From Micromussa lordhowensis (Eukaryota; Cnidaria; Anthozoa; Scleractinia; Lobophylliidae): a stretch of DNA of 64,000 nt. Positions 35,301 through 48,718 of the stretch are shown here, piece by piece. Position numbers and translations under genes: made by a program. The notes beneath the pieces were generated by a model. That model did no database searches. It was given only the letters and a program-made list of their open reading frames with translations, and was not told where the DNA came from. The stretch spans positions 4,933,268-4,997,267 of the forward strand of contig OZ026603.1 in the NCBI GenBank assembly GCA_964020085.1. The letters run 5' to 3'. Positions within the stretch are counted from its first letter, which is position 1, and every line of letters starts with the position of its first letter.

Positions 35301-38300
35301 CTTCTTTTTGCAGTAGTTTCCCCTGGTCCCAACTTTGCAGAATTTCAGAAAACGCGCGCTGGGGGTCCCCTTGGCAAATTTGACATAGCTCGGCTTCACG
35401 GGCACTTTAAGAGGCGCGGTTTGCAGCAAAATGTTCTGCTAGGTTGGCACTTGAAGGACATCGTAGTTAGGACATGATGGCATTGGCGCCAGGGTGTTTT
35501 TTCTGGCCTTCTTTTTGCAGTAGTTTCCCTTGGTCCCAACTTTGCAGAATTTCAGAAAACGCGCGCTGGGGGTCCCCTTGGCAAATTTGACATAGCTCGG
35601 CTTCACGGGCACTTTAAGAGGCGCGGTTTGCAGCAAAATGTTTTGCTAGGTTGGCACTTCAAGGAAATCCTAGTTAGGACATGATGGCATTGGCGCCAGG
35701 GTGTGTTTTTTGGGCTTCTTTTTGCAGTAGTTTCCCCTGGTCCCAACTTTGCAGAATTTCAGAAAACGCGCGCTGGGGGTCGCCTTGGCAAATTTAACAT
35801 AGCTCGGCTTCACGGGCAATTTAAGACGCGCGGTTTGCAGCAAAATGTTCTGCTAGGTTGGCACTTCAAGAAAATCCTAGTTAGGATATAATGGCATTGG
35901 CGCCAGGGTTTTTTTTTTTGGCCTTCTTTTTGCAGTAGTTTCCCCTGGTCCCAACTTTGCAGAATTTCAGAAAACGCGCGCTGGGTGTCCCCTTGGCAAA
36001 TTTGACATAGCTCGGCTTCACGAACACTTTAAGAGGCGCGGTTTGCAGCAAAATGTTGTGCTAGGTTGGCACTTCAAGGAAATTCTAGTTAGGACATGAT
36101 AGCATTGGCGCCAGGGTGTTTTTTCTGGCCTTGTTTTTGCAGTAGTTTCCCCTGGTCGCAACTTTGCAGAATTTCAGAAAACGCGCGCTGGGGGTCCCCT
36201 TGGCAAATTTGACATAGCTCGGCTTCACGGGCACTTTAAGAGGCGCGGTTTGCAGCAAAATGTTCTGCTAGGTTGGCACTTCAAGGAAATTTTAGTTAGG
36301 ACATGATGGCATTGGCGCCAAGGTGTTTTTTCTGGCCTTTTTTTTGCAGTAGTTTCCCCTGGTCCCAACTTTGCAGAATTTCAGAAAACGCGCGCTGGGG
36401 GTCCCCTTGGCAAATTTGACATAGCTCGGCTTCACGGGCACTTTAAGAGACGCGGTTTGCAGCAAAATGTTCTGCTAGGTTGGCACTTCAAGGAAATTTT
36501 AGTTAGGACATGATGGCATTGGCGCCAGGGTGTTTTTTCTGGCCTTGTTTTTGCAGTAGTTTCCCCTGGTCCCAACTTTGCAGAATTTCAGAAAACGCGC
36601 GCTGGGGGTCCCCTTGGCAAATTCGACATAGCTCGGCTTCACGGGCACTTTAAGAGGCGCGGTTTGCAGCAAAATGTTCTGCTAGGTTGGCACTTTAAGG
36701 AAATCCTAGTTAGCACATGATGGCATTGGCGCCAGGGAGTTTTTTCTGGCCTTTTTTTTGCAGTAGTTTCCCCTGGTCCCAACTTTGCAGAATTTCAGAA
36801 AACGCGCGCTGGGGGTCCCCTTGGCAAATTTGACATAGCTCGGCTTCACGGGCACTTTAAGAGGCGCGGTTTGCAGCAAAATGTTCTGCTAGGTTGGCAC
36901 TTGAAGGAAATCCTAGTTAGGACATGATGGCATTGGCGCCAGGGTGTTTTTTCTGGCCTTCTTTTTGCAGTAGTTTTCCGTGGTCCCAACTTTGCAGAAT
37001 TTCAGAAAACGCGCGCTGGGGGTCCCCTTGGCAAATTTGACATAGCTCGGCTTCACGGGCACTTTAAGAGACGCGGTTTGCAGCAAAATGTTCTGCTAGG
37101 TTAACGCTTCAAGGAAATCTTAGTTAGGAGATGATGGCATTGGCGCCAGGGTGTTTTTTCTGGCTTTCTTTTTGCAGTAGTTTCCCCTGGTCCCAACTTT
37201 GCAGAATTTCAGAAAACGCGCGCTGGGGGTCCCCTTGGCAAATTTGACATAGCTCGGCTTCACGGGCACTTTAAGAGGCCCGATTTGCAGCAAAATGTTC
37301 TGCTAGGTTGGCACTTCAAGGAAATCCTAGTTACGACATGATGGCATTGGCGCCAGGGTGTTTTTTCTGGCCTTCTTTTTGCAGTAGTTTCCCCTGGTCC
37401 CAACTTTGCAGAATTTCAGAAAACGCGCGCTGGGGGTCCCCTTGGCAAATTTGACATAGCTCGGCTTCACGGGCACTTTAAGAGGCGCGATTTGCAGCAA
37501 AATGTTCTGCTAGGTTGGAACTTCAAGTAAATCTTAGTTAGGACATGATGGCATTGGCGCCAGGGTGTTTTTTCTGGCCTTCTTTTTGCAGTAGTTTCCC
37601 CTGGTCCCAACTTTGCAGAATTTCAGAAAACGCGCGCTGGGGGTCCCCTTGGCAAATTTGACATAGCTCGGCTTCACGGGCATTTTAAGAGGCGCGGTTT
37701 GCAGCAAAATGTTCTGCTAGGTTGGCACTTCAAGGAAATTTTAGTAAGAGCATGATGACATTGGCGCCAGGGTGTTTTTTCTGGCCTTCTTTTTGCAGTA
37801 GTTTCCCCTGGTCCCAACTTTGCAGAATTTCAGAAAACGCGCGCTGGGGGTCCCCTTGGCAAATTTGACATAGCTTGGCTTCACGGGCACTTTAAGAGGC
37901 GTGGTTTGCAGCAAAATGTTCTGCTAGGTTGGCACTTTAAGGAAATCCTAGTTAGGACATGATGGCATTGGCGCCACGGTTTTTTTTCTGGCCTTCTTTT
38001 TGCAGTAGTTTCCCCTGGTCCCAACTTTGCAGAATTTCAGAAAACGCGCGCTGGGGTTCCCCGTGGCAAATTTGACATAGCTCGGCTTAACGGGCACTTT
38101 AAGAGGCGCGGTTTGCAGCAAAATGTTCTGCTAGGTTGGCACTTCAAGGAAATTTTAGTTAGGACATGATGGCATTGGAGCCAAAGTGTTTTTTCTGGCC
38201 TTCTTTTTGCAGTAGTTTTCCCTGGTCGCAACTTTGCAGAATTTCAGAAAACGCGCGCTGGGGGTCCCCTTGGCAAATTTGACATAGCTCGGCTTCACGG

Positions 38301-41300
38301 GCACTTTAAGAGGCGCGGTTTGCAGCAAAATGTTCTGCTAGGTTGGCACTTGAAGGACATTTTAGTTAGGACATGATGGCATTGGCGCCAGGGTGTTTTT
38401 TCTGGCCTTCTTTTTGCAGTAGTTTCCCTTGGTCCCAACTTTGCAGAATTTCAGAAAACGCGCGCTGGTGGTCCCCTTGGCAAATTTGACATAGCTCGGC
38501 TTCACGGGCACTTTAAGAGGCGCGGTTTGCAGCAAAATGTTCTGCTAGGTTGGCACTTCAAGGAAATCCTAGTTAGGACATGATGGCATTGGCGCCAGGG
38601 TGTTTTTTCTGGCCTTCTTTTTGCAGTAGTTTCCCCTGGTCCCAAGTTTGCAGAATTTCAGAAAACGCGCGCTGGGGGTCCCCTTGGCAACTTTGACATA
38701 GCTTGGCTTCACGGGCACTTTAAGAGGCGTGGTTTGCAGCAAAATGTTCTGCTAGGTTGGCACTTTAAGGAAATCCTAGTTAGAACATGATGGCATTGGC
38801 GCCACGGTTTTTTTTCTGGCCTTCTTTTTGCAGTAGTTTCCCCTGGTCCCAACTTTGCAGAATTTCAGAAAACGCGCGCTGGGGTTCCCCTTGGCAAATT
38901 TGACATAGCTCGGCTTCACGGGCACTTTAAGAGGCGCGGTTTGCAGCAAAATGTTCTGCTAGGTTGGCACTTTAAGGAAATCCTAGTTAGGACATGATGG
39001 CATTGGCGCCAGGGTTTTTTTTTTGGCCTTCTTTTTGCAGTAGTTTCCCCTGGTCCCAACTTTGCAGAATTTCAGAAAACGCGCGCTGGGGTTCCCCTTG
39101 GCAAATTTGACATAGCTCGGCTTCACGGGCACTTTAAGAGGCGCGGTTTGCAGCAAAATGTTCTGCTAGGTTGGCACTTCAAGGAAATCTTAGTTAGGAC
39201 ATGATGGCATTGGCGCCAGGGTGTTTTTTCTGGCCTTCTTTTTGCAGTAGTTTCCCCTGGTCCCAACTTTGCAGAATTTCAGAAAACGCGCGCTGGGGGT
39301 CCCCTTGGCAAATTTGACATAGCTCGGCTTCACGGGCACTTTAAGAGGCGCGGTTTGCAGCAAAATGTTCTGCTAGGTTGGCACTTCAAGGAAATCCTAG
39401 TTACGACATGATGGCATTGGCGCCAGGGTGTTTTTTCTGGCCTTCTTTTTGCAGTAGTTTTCCCTGGTCCCAAGTTTGCAGAATTTCAGAAAACGCGCGC
39501 TGGGGGTCCCCTTGGGAAATTTGACATAGCTTGGCTTCACGGGCACTTTAAGAGGCGTGGTTTGCAGCAAAATGTTCTGCTAGGTTGGCACTTCAACGAA
39601 ATCCTAGTTAGGACATGACGGCATTGGCGCCAGGGTGTTTTTTCTGGCCTTCTTTTTGCAATTTTCCCTGGTCCCAACTTTGCAGAATTTCAGAACACGC
39701 GCGCTGGGGGTCCCCTTGGTAAATTTGACATAGCTCGGCTTCACGGGCACTTTAAGAGGCGCGGTTTGCAGCAAAATGTTCTGCTTGGTTGGCATTTTAA
39801 AGAAATCCTAGTTAGGACATGATGGCATTGGCGCCAGGGTGTTTTTTTTGGCCTTCTATTTGCAGTAGTTTTCCCTGGTCCCAACTTTGCAGAATTTTAG
39901 AAAACGCGCGCTGGGGGTCCCCTTGGCAAATTTGACATAACTCGGCTTCACGGGCACTTTAAGAGGCGCGGTTTGCAGCAAAATGTTCTGCTAGGATGGG
40001 ACTTCAAGGAAATCTTAGTTAGGACATGATGGCATTGGCGCCAAAGTGTTTTTTCTGGCCTTCTTTTTGCAGTAGTTTCCCCTGGTCCCAACTTTGCAGA
40101 ATTTCAGAAAACGCGCGCTGGGGGTCCCCTTGGCAAATTTGACATAGCTCGGCTTCACGGGCACTTTAAGAGGCGCGGTTTGCAGCAAAATGTTCTGCTA
40201 GGTTGGCACTTGAAGGACATCGTAGTTAGGACATGATGGCATTGGCGCCAGGGTGTTTTTTCTGGCCTTCTTTTTGCAGTAGTTTCCCTTGGTCCCAACT
40301 TTGCAGAATTTCAGAAAACGCGCGCTGGGGGTCCCCTTGGCAAATTTGACATAGCTCGGCTTCACGGGCACTTTAAGAGGCGCGGTTTGCAGCAAAATGT
40401 TTTGCTAGGTTGGCACTTCAAGGAAATCCTAGTTAGGACATGATGGCATTGGCGCCAGGGTGTGTTTTTTGGGCTTCTTTTTGCAGTAGTTTCCCCTGGT
40501 CCCAACTTTGCAGAATTTCAGAAAACGCGCGCTGGGGGTCGCCTTGGCAAATTTAACATAGCTCGGCTTCACGGGCAATTTAAGACGCGCGGTTTGCAGC
40601 AAAATGTTCTGCTAGGTTGGCACTTCAAGAAAATCCTAGTTAGGACATAATGGCATTGGCGCCAGGGTTTTTTTTTTTGGCCTTCTTTTTGCAGTAGTTT
40701 CCCCTGGTCCCAACTTTGCAGAATTTCAGAAAACGCGCGCTGGGTGTCCCCTTGGCAAATTTGACATAGCTCGGCTTCACGAACACTTTAAGAGGCGCGG
40801 TTTGCAGCAAAATGTTGTGCTAGGTTGGCACTTTAAGGAAATTCTAGTTAGGACATGATAGCATTGGCGCCAGGGTGTTTTTTCTGGCCTTGTTTTTGCA
40901 GTAGTTTCCCCTGGTCGCAACTTTGCAGAATTTCAGAAAACGCGCGCTGGGGGTCCCCTTGGCAAATTTGACATAGCTCGGCTTCACGGGCACTTTAAGA
41001 GGCGCGGTTTGCAGCAAAATGTTCTGCTAGGTTGGCACTTCAAAAAAATTTTAGTTAGGACATGATGGCATTGGCGCCAAGGTGTTTTTTCTGGCCTTTT
41101 TTTTGCAGTAGTTTCCCCTGGTCCCAACTTTGCAGAATTTCAGAAAACGCGCGCTGGGGGTCCCCTTGGCAAATTTGACATAGCTCGGCTTCACGGGCAC
41201 TTTAAGAGACGCGGTTTGCAGCAAAATGTTCTGCTAGGTTGGCACTTCAAGGAAATTTTAGTTAGGACATGATGGCATTGGCGCCAGGGTGTTTTTTCTG

Positions 41301-41805
41301 GCCTTCTTTTTGCAGTAGTTTCCCCTGGTCCCAACTTTGCAGAATTTCAGAAAACGCGCGCTGGGGGTCCCCTTGGCAAATTCGACATAGCTCGGCTTCA
41401 CGGGCACTTTAAGAGGCGCGGTTTGCAGCAAAATGTTCTGCTAGGTTGGCACTTTAAGGAAATCCTAGTTAGCACATGATGGCATTGGCGCCAGGGAGTT
41501 TTTTCTGGCCTTTTTTTTGCAGTAGTTTCCCCTGGTCCCAACTTTGCAGAATTTCAGAAAACGCGCGCTGGGGGTCCCCTTGGCAAATTTGACATAGCTC
41601 GGCTTCACGGGCACTTTAAGAGGCGCGGTTTGCAGCAAAATGTTCTGCTAGGTTGGCACTTGAAGGAAGTCCTAGTTAGGACATGATGGCATTGGCGCCA
41701 GGGTGTTTTTTCTGGCCTTCTTTTTGCAGTAGTTTTCCGTGGTCCCAACTTTGCAGAATTTCAGAAAACGCGCGCTGGGGGTCCCCTTGGCAAATTTGAC
41801 ATACC
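32341..41805 (+). repeat. 23-mer HOR of 4759 bp, two near-identical copies
   Basis: Copy 1 starts at GTTAACGCTT (32341) and copy 2 at the same motif (37100). Alignment at an offset of 4759 bp holds until about 41805, where copy 2 changes to CATACCTTGGCCTCACGG. Shared rare markers include GAGATGATGGC, GGCCCGATTTG, GTAAGAGCATGATGACATTGG-type, GGCGCCACGG, CCCCGTGGC, GCAATTTTCCC, CTTCTATTTGCAG, CACGAACAC and TTTTCCGTGG. I found about a dozen differences by eye, including GGCGCCAAAG/GGAGCCAAAG near 38169, CTGGGGG/CTGGTGG near 38470, and AAGGAAATT/AAAAAAATT near 41043. That suggests roughly 99.7% identity and a recent duplication. Confidence 0.94.
34899..34908 (+). other. Small deletion after GCA in the pyrimidine tract
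   Basis: The usual GCAGTAGTTTTCCC reads GCAATTTTCCC here, a net loss of three bases. The same change is at 39658-39667, exactly 4759 bp on. It therefore predates the 23-mer duplication, and it removes the CAG of the splice-acceptor-like motif in both copies. Confidence 0.85.
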
Positions 41806-42709
41806 TTGGCCTCACGGGCACTTTTAGAGGCGCGGTTTGCAGCAAAATGTTCTGCTAGGTTGGCACTTCAAGGAAATCCTACTTAGGACATGATGGCATT
41901 GGCGACAGGGTGTTTTTTCTGGCCTTCTTTTTGCAGTAGTTTCCCCTGGTCCCAACTTTGCAGAATTTCAGAAAACGCGCGCGGGGGGTCCCCTTGGCAA
42001 ATTTCACATAGCTCGGCTTCACGGGCACTTTAAGAGGCGCGGTTTGCAGCAAAATGTTCTGCTAGGTTGGCACTTCAAGGAAATTTTAGTTGGGACATGA
42101 TGGCATTGGCGCCAGGGTGTTTTTTCGGGCCTTCTTTTTGCAGTAGTTTTCCCTGGTCCCAACTTTGCAGAATTTCAGAAAACGCGCGCTGGGGGTCCCC
42201 TTGGCAAATTTGACATAGCTCGGCTTCACGGGCACTTTAAGAGGCGCGGTTTGCAGCAAAATGTTCTGCTAGGTTGGCACTTCAAGGACATTTTAGTTAA
42301 GACAGGATGGCATTGGCGCCAGGGTGTTTTTTCTGGCCTTCTTTTTGCAGTAGTTTCCCCTGGTCCCAACTTTGCAGAATTTCAGAAAACGCGCGCTGGG
42401 GGTCCCCTTGGCAAATTTGACATAGCTCGGCTTCACGGGCACTTTAAGAGGCGCGGTTTGCAGCAAAGTGTTCTGCTAGGTTGGCACTTCAAGGAAATCC
42501 TAGTTAGGACATGATGGCAGTGGCGCCAGGGTGTTTTTTTCTGGCCTTCTTTTTGCAGTAGTTTCCCCTGGTCCCAACATTGCAGAATTTCAGAAAATGC
42601 GCGCTGGGGGTCCCCTTGGCAAATTTGACATAGCTCGGCTTCACGGGCACTTTAAGAGGCGCGGTTTGCAGCAAACTGTTCTGCTAGGTTGGCACTTTAA
42701 GGAAATGCT
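41806..42709 (+). repeat. Linker monomers between 23-mer and 13-mer
   Basis: These monomers carry CATACCTTGGCCTCACGG with CACTTTTAGAGG, GCGCGCGGGGGGTCC, TTTCACATAG, TTTTTTCGGGCC and GACAGGATGGC. The CGGGCC and GACAGGATGG pair reappears as a dimer at 49753-50373. The final monomer (AACATTGCAG with AAAATGCGCG near 42578) reappears near 50447 and 63709. The linker is thus built from types shared with the right-hand third of the window. Confidence 0.8.
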
Positions 42710-45700
42710 AGTTAGGACATGATGGCATTGGCGACAGGGTGTTTTTTCTGGCCTTCTTTTTGCAGTAGTTTCCCCTGGTCCCAACTTTGCAGAATTTCAG
42801 AAAACGCGTGCTGGGGGTCCCCTTGGCAAATTTGACATAGCTCGGCTTCACGGGCACTTTAAGAGGCGCGCTTTGCAGCAAAATGTTCTGCTAGGTTGGC
42901 AATTCAAGAAAATCTTAGTTAGGACATGATGGCATTGGCGCCAGCGTGATTTTTCTGGCCTTCTTTTTGCAGTAGTTTTCCGTGGTCCCAACTTTGCAGA
43001 ATTTCAGAAAACGCGCGCTGGGGGTCCCCTTGGCAAATTTGACATACCTTGGCCTCACGGGCACTTTTAGAGGCGCGGTTTGAAGCAAAATGTTCTGCTA
43101 GGTTGGCACTTTAAGGAAATCCTAGTTAGAACATGATGGCATTGGCGCCAGGGTGTTTTTTTCTGGCCTTCTTTTTGCAGTAGTTTCCCCTGGTCCCAAC
43201 TTTGCAGAATTTCAGAAAACGCGCGCTGGGGGTTCCCTTGGCAAATTTGACATAGCTCGGCTTAACGGGCACTTTAAGAAGCGCGGTTTGCAGCAAAATG
43301 TTCTGCTAGGTTGGCACTTCAAGGAAATGTTAGTTAGGACATGATGGCATTGGCGCCAGGGTGTTTTTTCTGGCCTTCTTTTTGCAGTAGTTTCCCCTGG
43401 TCCCAACTTTGCAGAATTTCAGAAAACGCGCGCTGGGGGTCCCCTTGGCAAATTTGACATAGCTCGGCTTCACGGAAACTTTAAGAGGCGCGATTTGCAG
43501 CAAAATGTTCTGCTAGGTTGGCACTTCAAGGAAATGTTAGTTAGGACATGATGGCACTGGCGCCAGGGTGTTTTTTTACGGCCTCTTTTTTGCAGTAGTT
43601 TCCCCTGGTCCCAACTTTGCAGAATTTCAGAAAACGCGCGCTGGGGGTCCCCTTGGCAAATTTGACATAGCTCGGCTTCACGGGCACTTTAAGAGGCGCG
43701 GTTTGCAGCAAAATGTTCTGCTAGGTTGGCACTTTAAGGAAATCCTAGTTAGGACATGATGGCACTGGCGACAGGGTGTTTTTTCTGGCCTTCTTTTTGC
43801 AGTAGTTTCCCCTGGTCCCAACTTTGCAGAATTTCAGAAAACGCGTGCTGGGTGTCCCCTTGGCAAATTTGACATAGCTCGGCTTCACGGGCACTTTAAG
43901 AGGCGCGGTTTGCAGCAAAATGTTCTGCTAGGTTGGCACTTCAAGTAAATCCTAGTTAGGACATGATGGCATTGGCGCCAGGGTGATTTTTTTAACCTTC
44001 TTTTTGCAGTAGTTTCCCCTGGTCCCAACTTTGCAGAATTTCAGAAAACGCGCGCTGGGGGTCCCCTTGGCAAATTTGACATAGCTCGGCTTCACGGGCA
44101 CTTTAAGAGGCGCGGTTTGCAGCAAAATGTGCTGCTAGCTTGGCTATTGAAGGAATTCCTAGTTAAGACATGATGGCATTGGCGCCAGGGTGTTTTTTCT
44201 GGCCTTCTTTTCGCAGTAGTTTCCCCTGGTCTTAACTTTGCAGAATTTCAGAAAACGCGCGCTGGGGGTCCCCTTGGCAAATTTGACATAGCTCGGCTTC
44301 ACGGGCACTTTAAGAGGCGTGGTTTGCAGCAAAATGTTCTGCTAGGTTGGCACTTCAAGGAAATCCTAGTTAGGACATGATGGCATTCGCGCCAGGGTGT
44401 TTTTTCTGGCCTTCTTTTTGCAGTAGTTTCCCCTGGTCCCAACTTTGCAGAATTTCAGAAAACGCGCGCTGGGGGTCCCCTTGGTAAACTTGACATAGCT
44501 CGGCTTCACGGGCACTTTAAGAGGCGCGGTTTGCAGCAAAATGTTCTGCTAGGTTGGCATTTTAAGAAAATCCTAGTTAGAACATGATGGCATTGGTGCC
44601 AGGGTGTTTTTTTCTGGCCTTCTTTTTGCAGTAGTTTCCCCTGGTCCCAACTTTGCAGAATTTCAGAAAACGCGCGCTGGGGGTCCCCTTGGTAAATTTG
44701 ACATAACTCGGCTTCACGGGCACTTTAAGAGGCGCGGTTTGCAGCAAAATGTTCTGCTAGGTTGGCATTTTAAGGAAATCCTAGTTAGAACATGATGGCA
44801 TTGGCGCCAGGGTGTTTTTTTCTGGCCTTCTTTTTGCAGTAGTTTCCCTTGGTCCCAACTTTGCAGAATTTCAGAAAACGCGCGCTGGGGGTCCCCTTGG
44901 CAAATTTGACATAGCTCGGCTTCATGGGCACTTTAAGAGGCGCGCTTTGCAGCAAAATGTTCTGCTAGGTTGGCACTTCAAGGAAATCCTAGTTAGGACA
45001 TGATGGCATTGGCGCCAGGGTGTCTTTTCTGGCCTTCTTTTTGCAGTAGTTTCCCTTTGTCCCAACTTTGCAGAATTTCAGAAAACGCGCGCTGGGGGTC
45101 CCCTTGGCAAATTTGACATAGCTCGGCTTCACGGGCACTTTAAAAGGCGCGGTTTGCAGCAAAATGTTCTGCTAGGTTGGCACTTTAAGGAAATCCTAGT
45201 TAGGACATGATGGCATTGGCGCCAGGGTGTTTTTTTGGCCTTCTTTTTGCAGTAGTTTCCCCTGGTCCCAACTTTGCAGAATTTCAGAAAACGCGCGCTG
45301 GGGGTCCCCTTGGCAAATTTGACATAGCTCGGCTTCACGGGCACTTTAAGAGGCGCGGTTTGCAGCAAACTGTTCTGCTAGGTTGGCACTTTAAGGAAAT
45401 GCTAGTTAGGACATGATGGCATTGGCGACAGGGTGTTTTTTCTGGCCTTCTTTTTGCAGTAGTTTCCCCTGGTCCCAACTTTGCAGAATTTCAGAAAACG
45501 CGTGCTGGGGGTCCCCTTGGCAAATTTGACATAGCTCGGCTTCACGGGCACTTTAAGAGGCGCGCTTTGCAGCAAAATGTTCTGCTAGGTTGGCAATTCA
45601 AGAAAATCTTAGTTAGGACATGATGGCATTGGCGCCAGCGTGATTTTTCTGGCCTTCTTTTTGCAGTAGTTTTCCGTGGTCCCAACTTTGCAGAATTTCA

Positions 45701-47455
45701 GAAAACGCGCGCTGGGGGTCCCCTTGGCAAATTTGACATACCTTGGCCTCACGGGCACTTTTAGAGGCGCGGTTTGAAGCAAAATGTTCTGCTAGGTTGG
45801 CACTTTAAGGAAATCCTAGTTAGAACATGATGGCATTGGCGCCAGGGTGTTTTTTTCTGGCCTTCTTTTTGCAGTAGTTTCCCCTGGTCCCAACTTTGCA
45901 GAATTTCAGAAAACGCGCGCTGGGGGTTCCCTTGGCAAATTTGACATAGCTCGGCTTAACGGGCACTTTAAGAAGCGCGGTTTGCAGCAAAATGTTCTGC
46001 TAGGTTGGCACTTCAAGGAAATGTTAGTTAGGACATGATGGCATTGGCGCCAGGGTGTTTTTTCTGGCCTTCTTTTTGCAGTAGTTTCCCCTGGTCCCAA
46101 CTTTGCAGAATTTCAGAAAACGCGCGCTGGGGGACCCCTTGGCAAATTTGACATAGCTCGGCTTCACGGAAACTTTAAGAGGCGCGATTTGCAGCAAAAT
46201 GTTCTGCTAGGTTGGCACTTCAAGGAAATGTTAGTTAGGACATGATGGCACTGGCGCCAGGGTGTTTTTTTACGGCCTCTTTTTTGCAGTAGTTTCCCCT
46301 GGTCCCAACTTTGCAGAATTTCAGAAAACGCGCGCTGGGGGTCCCCTTGGCAAATTTGACATAGCTCGGCTTCACGGGCACTTTAAGAGGCGCGGTTTGC
46401 AGCAAAATGTTCTGCTAGGTTGGCACTTTAAGGAAATCCTAGTTAGGACATGATGGCACTGGCGACAGGGTGTTTTTTCTGGCCTTCTTTTTGCAGTAGT
46501 TTCCCCTGGTCCCAACTTTGCAGAATTTCAGAAAACGCGTGCTGGGTGTCCCCTTGGCAAATTTGACATAGCTCGGCTTCACGGGCACTTTAAGAGGCGC
46601 GGTTTGCAGCAAAATGTTCTGCTAGGTTGGCACTTCAAGTAAATCCTAGTTAGGACATGATGGCATTGGCGCCAGGGTGATTTTTTTAACCTTCTTTTTG
46701 CAGTAGTTTCCCCTGGTCCCAACTTTGCAGAATTTCAGAAAACGCGCGCTGGGGGTCCCCTTGGCAAATTTGACATAGCTCGGCTTCACGGGCACTTTAA
46801 GAGGCGCGGTTTGCAGCAAAATGTGCTGCTAGCTTGGCTATTGAAGGAATTCCTAGTTAAGACATGATGGCATTGGCGCCAGGGTGTTTTTTCTGGCCTT
46901 CTTTTCGCAGTAGTTTCCCCTGGTCTTAACTTTGCAGAATTTCAGAAAACGCGCGCTGGGGGTCCCCTTGGCAAATTTGACATAGCTCGGCTTCACGGGC
47001 ACTTTAAGAGGCGTGGTTTGCAGCAAAATGTTCTGCTAGGTTGGCACTTCAAGGAAATCCTAGTTAGGACATGATGGCATTCGCGCCAGGGTGTTTTTTC
47101 TGGCCTTCTTTTTGCAGTAGTTTCCCCTGGTCCCAACTTTGCAGAATTTCAGAAAACGCGCGCTGGGGGTCCCCTTGGTAAACTTGACATAGCTCGGCTT
47201 CACGGGCACTTTAAGAGGCGCGGTTTGCAGCAAAATGTTCTGCTAGGTTGGCATTTTAAGAAAATCCTAGTTAGAACATGATGGCATTGGTGCCAGGGTG
47301 TTTTTTTCTGGCCTTCTTTTTGCAGTAGTTTCCCCTGGTCCCAACTTTGCAGAATTTCAGAAAACGCGCGCTGGGGGTCCCCTTGGTAAATTTGACATAG
47401 CTCGGCTTCACGGGCACTTTAAGAGGCGCGGTTTGCAGCAAAATGTTCTGCTAGG
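42710..47455 (+). repeat. 13-mer HOR of 2694 bp, one full and one shortened copy
   Basis: Copy 1 spans 42710-45403 and copy 2 runs from 45404 to about 47455, where it switches to a GAAATGTTAG monomer. Shared markers are GCTTTGCAGC, GCGTGATTTTTC, CATACCTTGGCC, CGGCTTAACGGG with AAGAAGCGCGG, CACGGAAACTTT with GCGCGATTTG, TTTTTTTACGGCC, GCGTGCTGGGTG, GATTTTTTTAACC, GCTATTGAAGG, GTCTTAACTTT, CATTCGCGCC and GGTAAACTTG. Differences include GGGTCCCC/GGGACCCC near 46133 and CATAACTCGG/CATAGCTCGG near 47397. Confidence 0.92.
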
Positions 47456-47476
47456 TTGGCACTTCAAGGAAATGTT

Positions 47477-48718
47477 AGTTAGGACATGATGGCATTGGCG
47501 CCAGGGTGTTTTTTCTGGCCTTCTTTTTGCAGTAGTTTCCCCTGGTCCCAACTTTGCAGAATTTCAGAAAACGCGCGCTGGGGGTCCCCTTGGCAAATTT
47601 GACATAGCTCGGCTTCACGGAAACTTTAAGAGGCGCGATTTGCAGCAAGATGTTCTGCTAGGTTGGCACTTCAAGGAAATTTTAGTTAGGACATGATGGC
47701 ATTGGCGCCAGGGTGTTTTTTCTGGCCTTCTTTTTGCAGTAGTTTCCCCTGGTCCCAACTTTGCAGAATTTCAGAAAACGCGCGCTGGGGGTCCCCTTGG
47801 CAAATTCGACATAGCTCGGCTTCACGGGCACTTTAAGAGGCGCGGTTTGCAGCAAAATGTTTTGCTAGGTTCGCACTTGAAGGAAATTATAGTTAGCACA
47901 TGATGGCATTGGCGCCAGGGTGTTTTTTCTGGCCTTTTTTTTGCAGTAGTTTCCCCTGGTCCCAACTTTGCAGAATTTCAGAAAACGCGCGCTGGGGGTC
48001 CCCTTGGCAAATTTGACATAGCTCGGCTTCACGGGCACTTTAAGAGGCGCGGTTTGCAGCAAAATGTTCTGCTAGGTTGGCACTTCAAGGAAATGTTAGT
48101 TAGGACATGATGGCATTGGCGCCAGGGTGTTTTTTCTGGCCTTCTTTTTGCAGTAGTTTCCCCTGGTCCCAACTTTGCAGAATTTCAGAAAACGCGCGCT
48201 GGGGGTCCCCTTGGCAAATTTGACATAGCTCGGCTTCACGGAAACTTTAAGAGGCGCGATTTGCAGCAAGATGTTCTGCTAGGTTGGCACTTCAAGGAAA
48301 TTTTAGTTAGGACATGATGGCATTGGCGCCAGGGTGTTTTTTCTGGCCTTCTTTTTGCAGTAGTTTCCCCTGGTCCCAACTTTGCAGAATTTCAGAAAAC
48401 GCGCGCTGGGGGTCCCCTTGGCAAATTCGACATAGCTCGGCTTCACGGGCACTTTAAGAGGCGCGGTTTGCAGCAAAATGTTTTGCTAGGTTCGCACTTG
48501 AAGGAAATTATAGTTAGCACATGATGGCATTGGCGCCAGGGTGTTTTTTCTGGCCTTTTTTTTGCAGTAGTTTCCCCTGGTCCCAACTTTGCAGAATTTC
48601 AGAAAACGCGCGCTGGGGGTCCCCTTGGCAAATTTGACATAGCTCGGCTTCACGGGCACTTTAAGAGGCGCGCTTTGCAGCAAAATGTTCTGCTAGGTTA
48701 GCACTTCAAGGAAATCCT
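47477..48718 (+). repeat. 3-mer HOR of 621 bp, two copies
   Basis: Units 47477-48097 and 48098-48718 have the same three monomers: CACGGAAACTTT with GCAAGATGTTC; GGCAAATTCGACATAG with TTTTGCTAGGTTCGC; and GAAATTATAGTTAGCACATG with GGCCTTTTTTTTGC. They look identical except near the end of copy 2, where GCGCGCTTTGC replaces GCGCGGTTTGC at about 48670. A third, rearranged set follows at about 49139-49340. Confidence 0.9.

Noticed and set aside
32341..41805. Treating the 23-mer repeat as certain assembly error
   Set aside because: The two copies differ at about a dozen scattered sites, which a simple assembly duplication would not produce. It still needs read support.
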